NCBI GenBank assembly: GCA_025024175.1
Contig: QCXZ01000064.1
Span: forward strand, 56,317,325-56,381,324
Direction of reading: 5' to 3'
DNA: 64,000 bases
Source of the DNA: Rhyzopertha dominica
Taxonomy: Eukaryota; Arthropoda; Insecta; Coleoptera; Bostrichidae
In this document: positions 59,830 to 64,000 of the stretch, piece by piece
Numbering within the stretch: the first letter of the stretch is position 1
How the letters are laid out: every line of letters begins with the position of its first letter
The notes under the pieces: model-generated
What the model was told of the DNA's origin: nothing
The model's input: the letters and a program-made list of their open reading frames with translations, nothing else
Databases searched by the model: none
Program-made: the position numbers and the translations under genes

Positions 59830-60783
59830 AAAATGTTCCCCATTTACTTCCTTGAGTTTTCTAATGTTCTTTGTAGCATATTTGGAGGTAAGTTCTAAAT
59901 TTCTGCCCTAATCGGTCCTTTCAAGTATTCTGCATTATGTGGCCGATCAGCATAAATACGATTTTTCAGATAACCCTACAGGAAAAAATCAAGCGGCGAT
60001 AGATCAGGGGAACGTGCAGGGTATTCTATCGCTCCGCGTCTACCAATCTATCTGTCTGGGAATATCGCATTCAAATATCCACGATCGTTGACTTTCACGA
60101 TTAGGGAACAGGCGAATAAATTCTGGTACAATGTGTTCGCGCAAGAGTTGTAAATACTTGGCCGCATTCAAATTTCCATCGATGAAAAAAGGCCCAATAA
60201 TGTGCTCACCGATAATACAACACCAGACATTCACTCGTTCCATCCAATGTGGATTTGTGTCCGACCAATATGTGCAATTATGTATATTCACATTACCAGT
60301 GAGGCAAAAAGTCCCCTCATCAAACATAATCCAATTTAAAATCTTTCTATCTTCATCTATCATGTTCAGAGCAATTTCGCAAAATTCTATCCTACGATCG
60401 ATATCATCTTCTCTCAGTTCTTGAAATAAGTGAATTTTGAATGGATGAAACTTCTCTTTTTTCGAAATTTTTTGAACAGACCTGCTAAATGGTGAATGAG
60501 AGCACTCTGTTGTACTGAACACTTGGGATTCTCTTGCACATTCAAGGACATTCAAGCTACTTTCCTCACTCGTAGCAATATTTGGTCGTTCTGGTTTTTG
60601 ACGATTTTAACACCATCGCTTTCGTCAAAACGTTGCAGTGTTTTAATAACTGTTGATCTGGCAATTGGTTCTCGATCTTCATGAATTGCATTGTAGAGTG
60701 CAACTACTTTGCCTTCTGTCTATATAACCAATCATCATTAAAATTTCGATGCGATCATGTTCAGTTAACTGAGACATTGCGAT
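59830..60783 (-). pseudogene. Mariner-type transposase, frame-broken, catalytic Asp deleted
   Basis: It starts MSQLTEHDRIEILMMIGY, shifts frame, and continues EGKVVALYNAIHEDREPIAR and STVIKTLQRFDESDGV. The long frame at 60555-60040 has FKIHLFQELREDDIDRRIEF, IMFDEGTFCLTGNVN (first Asp), YWSDTNPHWM and IIGPFFIDGNL. The usual block with the second Asp (QQDGAPPH) is deleted between SQRSWIF and IPRQIDW. The C-terminal part is in another frame: YPARSPDLSPLDFFL then a stop, YLKNRIYADRP. It therefore cannot supply active transposase, although its terminal repeats are well kept. Confidence 0.85.
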
Positions 60784-61167
60784 TGCAATTAACAAAGTGA
60801 ATGAAAATTATCACCAGTCACGAAGAAAATGGAGACACCCGGAGGTTTTTTCTTACTTAGCGATAACGAATATGGTTTTTATCCCGAAGTTTTTTGCAAG
60901 ACCCAAGTTTGTTATCACACTTTTCTCAAGTCAGAAGCAATAAATTGTACAAGTGTGATACATTTTTGAAATCAGGAAAAAATTTTCAATGATGTGCCTT
61001 TTGACTTAAAAATGCAACTTGCGCCCATATCTCGGAAACGAGAGCTGACACGGAGTTGAAAAAATTCAAGAAAATGCATTTTAATTACCCATAGGCCCAT
61101 TTCTAAAAAATCGGTCGACCAGAAACTGAAATATCTTGCTGGTTCCATACTTTGTAGCGACTCTGTA

Positions 61168-63130
61168 TATGTAGGATTTTTTAACATAAAAAATGTGAAT
61201 GCTTTGATCAGGATGATGTAGATACTTGGTATTTGCACCTCAATTCTTATTATACTGGGTTAAATTAACGTTTTGCGCAGAATTTTTTCACTGCTACACT
61301 GCGGAAGTCGACTTGAACTTTTTTAAACTTGCCGCAGATGCAACGGCTTTCGTAACGATCACACAAAGTCGTTAACGACGGTAATGGTTTCGACATAGAG
61401 GTCTTATTATCATGCCACCATTAAAATTATTTAGAACATGGCGTTTTTAACAACACATACGAGTTATTAGTGGCTAGGTATTATAACGAATTGTGTAAAC
61501 AATGCTGACCGAGTGCTAAACATATTCCAGTTGGGAGGTTCGTTTGTTTCACCAAGGTTCCGACAGAGAAATTGTGAAAAACTTGTTAGCAATGTCGAAA
61601 AACACACCAGCGAGATAGTTACAGTGGGCGACAAACAGAATTCTGTATTAAGTACAAATTAAACCAGAATTTTGCAAGGTGGATCTGTATTTGATGGGTA
61701 AATTCATTGCACTATAAAGCAATAAAATCTGAACCGTGCAAAACTATTCCGATGCAGAATTTTCCCTTAGTTCAGCAGTACGTCGTAAAAACGGCAATGT
61801 AACTGCAAATGTAGTTTATATCACGTTACTTTTAATGTTCGCTAGATTATGCGTATGACCGAGGCGAAATACAGTGCGAGTCAATAATTTGGAATAAATT
61901 CTTTATATCAAATGCAGTTTCTTAACATGTTCGGACACGGAGTTATTAAATCACTTGCAACTTTTTTATTTGCAGATATTCTACAACTCTGGAAAAACAC
62001 TATTGGGTTCATTTTTATTAACTTTTAATTCAGATAATATGCCCGAAGATTTATAGGCAGAAGGCAAATGCATATAACTTATTTTTTTAATTAGATAGAA
62101 TTTTTCAACAAAACGGTAGTGTGGTAAAACTCAAAATAGCAAGATTAATTAATAATCTGCGCCAACTCGTTTTACAACATCTATGTATTCAGTAAGCATT
62201 TCAGTAAAATGATGTTGCTCGGCTGCAGGAGTTCTGCGAATATGGAACCTATAATATAGTCAAGATTTTCTTTTTTCTTTTGGGATCATTTATATTACGA
62301 GAAAATTTCACGGGCATATTTACATTTTTGGGAAACATTATTTCAAAATCATATGGACGAAATCCTGAATATATGGTTCTAACGAAACGGTACACTGACA
62401 CACAATACTCTGTTGGTTACGAATCATGAAGTTTTTGGTGGATAATCGTTTTCGACACAGGAACCTATAGCAATATAATCAGATTTGAGTGTTGCTAATT
62501 TTTTTTCTTTGGGGAATTTTAAAAGGCAAAGTTTATGAAACTAGGTCAAATAACATTACCGAATTAAGGAAGAATAATCTAGTCGTCGAGATATTCAACA
62601 TGCACTTATAAGAGTAAAAGAAAACAACTGGTTTTTGTCCAAAACATAATGGTGGCTTATTTTATGTTGGTAACTGCAGATTATTACCATCATTTAACAT
62701 CAAATTTATTATTCTGAAGTTCGGATGTTTACCATCTACCGATTTTTGAAAAATTCTACATAATTAAAAAATAAGTTTAATGTGATTGTTTTTGTCCATA
62801 TAAATCTCCTAGCACATTCAGCAGAAACTATAATTCTCAATTTTTTATTTTAGAAATAAATATATATTTGTAAAGTCAACTTTTTTTCTTCAGCAGATAC
62901 TTAAATTTAATTTTCAAGTGTAAATTGTACAGCACTGAAACAACTTTAAATATAAAACCGTTTGTTTATCCATAGCCAACTATTCTAAATCTGCACTTAT
63001 CAATAAACGAAACTTTTTGTAGATGTTAAGGTAATTCATTAGTCGAATACTAAGTGCTAAATATCGTTGAACTTGAATTTTTTCTTAATGTAAAAATGTA
63101 AATGTCAAAATTATCGTTATTGCGCAAGGG
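61168..63130. other. Intergenic spacer
   Basis: AT-rich; no gene or structured repeat recognised. Confidence 0.5.
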
Positions 63131-63134
63131 GAAT

Positions 63135-63310
63135 CTACAATGGATGAGGTAAAGCCACACGCAACATCCAGAAAAAGTGAAGAGTTGCTGCTATAAATGC
63201 CCACCTAGGTCTCCAGACTTCACTCCTTTGAACTTCTTTTTATGAAAGTACTTGAAAAGCATAATTGTTCAATTAAATTAATTAATCTTGGTCCACCTAA
63301 ATACTCAAAA
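63135..63310 (+). pseudogene. Small mariner-type transposase fragment
   Basis: The plus strand reads PPRSPDFTPLNFFL, stop, KYLKSIIV. This is the conserved block around the third catalytic residue of the same broad transposase group as 7861-12550 and 59830-60783. Only about 30 codons are recognisable. Confidence 0.55.
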
Positions 63311-64000
63311 AAGTTCAAGGTACAAGTTACGACATCAGGATACTGTAAAAATAGTTTCTGTGCTTTTATAATTATTAATATTTAGATGCTAATTTTTATT
63401 CTTTCTTTTCTTATTTGATATTTTTCAGCTAGTACAGGTAGTCTTAGAAGGTATTTCAATATTGGAAGTTTGTTATAAATCGGTGCGAGGGAGGGGTTAC
63501 ATCTATAGGTTCTCTAGTTCATTTTGATTGGCACATGAAGCTGCAGCTTTTCACCATTTGATCAAAAATAAAAATCCCATTTCTATGCGATTTATCATAA
63601 ACGATTGAATATCTATACATTTTTAAACAAATTGAACTTAATTACTTTATTTATATTTTTCATATTATTTTGTTTTTAATTTTTCAACGACAAAGAACGA
63701 AACATCAGATATCTTGTTTCAAAGGTAGCAATACTGATGTCCAGGATATTCCTGATCTGCTTCAATCCTATAGGTATAAACGGTATAACTCGCGCTGTTT
63801 ATTTGGCCTGAAAATTATCTACGCTAGTAATCTCTAATTTGATCGTATCGAAACTGACTAAAAGCTTATAGCCAGTTTAAGTTCTGATTGCATGCAACTG
63901 GCAATTATAAATGTTGCAGAATGTGATTCGTCCTATCTGTTGAGGATGCTCTAGCACTGTACCTACAATTTTTTTGTAAACATAAAAACTATACATCATA
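63311..64000. other. Right-edge spacer
   Basis: No feature supported. Confidence 0.5.

Larger units (their letters stand above)
59371..61167 (-). mobile_element. Mariner-type transposon with TIRs of about 270 bp
   Basis: Both ends begin ACAGAGTCGCTACAAA and the arms (59371 to about 59640, and about 60900-61167) are inverted copies with roughly 92 percent identity; the left arm has a 17-bp insertion near 59535. The element is 1.8 kb and carries a broken transposase on the minus strand. The ends abut TTTACAGAG and CTCTGTATA, compatible with a TA target. Confidence 0.85.

Noticed and set aside
1..64000. tRNA, rRNA, CRISPR arrays and bacterial operons
   Set aside because: No cloverleaf with a GGTTCGA-type arm and box A, no rRNA sequence and no regularly spaced repeats were seen; gene structure is eukaryotic.

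Overview
This is AT-rich eukaryotic DNA from an insect; I infer a beetle or close relative, from protein style only. Coding sequence is sparse, introns have GT-AG (once GC-AG) borders, and scattered N bases show a draft assembly. Three host genes are supported. (1) A small chemosensory protein gene with two exons lies on the minus strand at 6318-6980. (2) A ninjurin gene lies on the plus strand at 20496-31062. It has one shared core exon followed by four mutually exclusive terminal exons, each with its own stop. (3) A complete ERMP1-type M28 metallopeptidase gene lies on the plus strand at 34560-50710, with 11 coding exons and 884 codons before the stop.

Most of the remaining sequence is transposon-derived. 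From 1 to 4.6 kb there is a Tc1 relic, a 19-bp minisatellite, a 1.4-kb element with GC-rich ends and an embedded hairpin, and a 199-bp MITE. From 7.56 to 12.74 kb a mariner-type element with long inverted repeats is split by a nest of two inverted THAP-domain elements around a Tc1-like transposase. From 18.2 to 19.4 kb a hammerhead-bearing retroelement copy is split by a long palindromic foldback element, and a shorter relative of that foldback lies at 22.6 kb. A mariner relic and a LINE lie in the first ninjurin intron. Another LINE relic lies between ninjurin and ERMP1. A third THAP element and Penelope-like relics sit inside ERMP1 introns.

The most striking item is at 58135-58720. This insertion is flanked by a perfect 13-bp duplication and carries two identical hammerhead self-cleaving ribozymes in direct orientation, 353 bp apart. 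That is the architecture of a metazoan retrozyme (a small circular-RNA retroelement), and it sits inside a Penelope-like element relic. A diverged copy at 18.2 kb keeps one hammerhead stem through paired base changes.

The second notable item is the ninjurin gene. All four isoforms would share the amphipathic membrane-rupture helices but differ in the second membrane helix, and one of the alternative acceptors is also a textbook recursive splice site.

The host genes show no operon-like relationship. The CSP is a small secreted carrier-type protein, ninjurin a plasma-membrane protein, and ERMP1 an ER membrane peptidase; they are simply neighbours. All splice models are read from sequence and have not been tested against transcripts.
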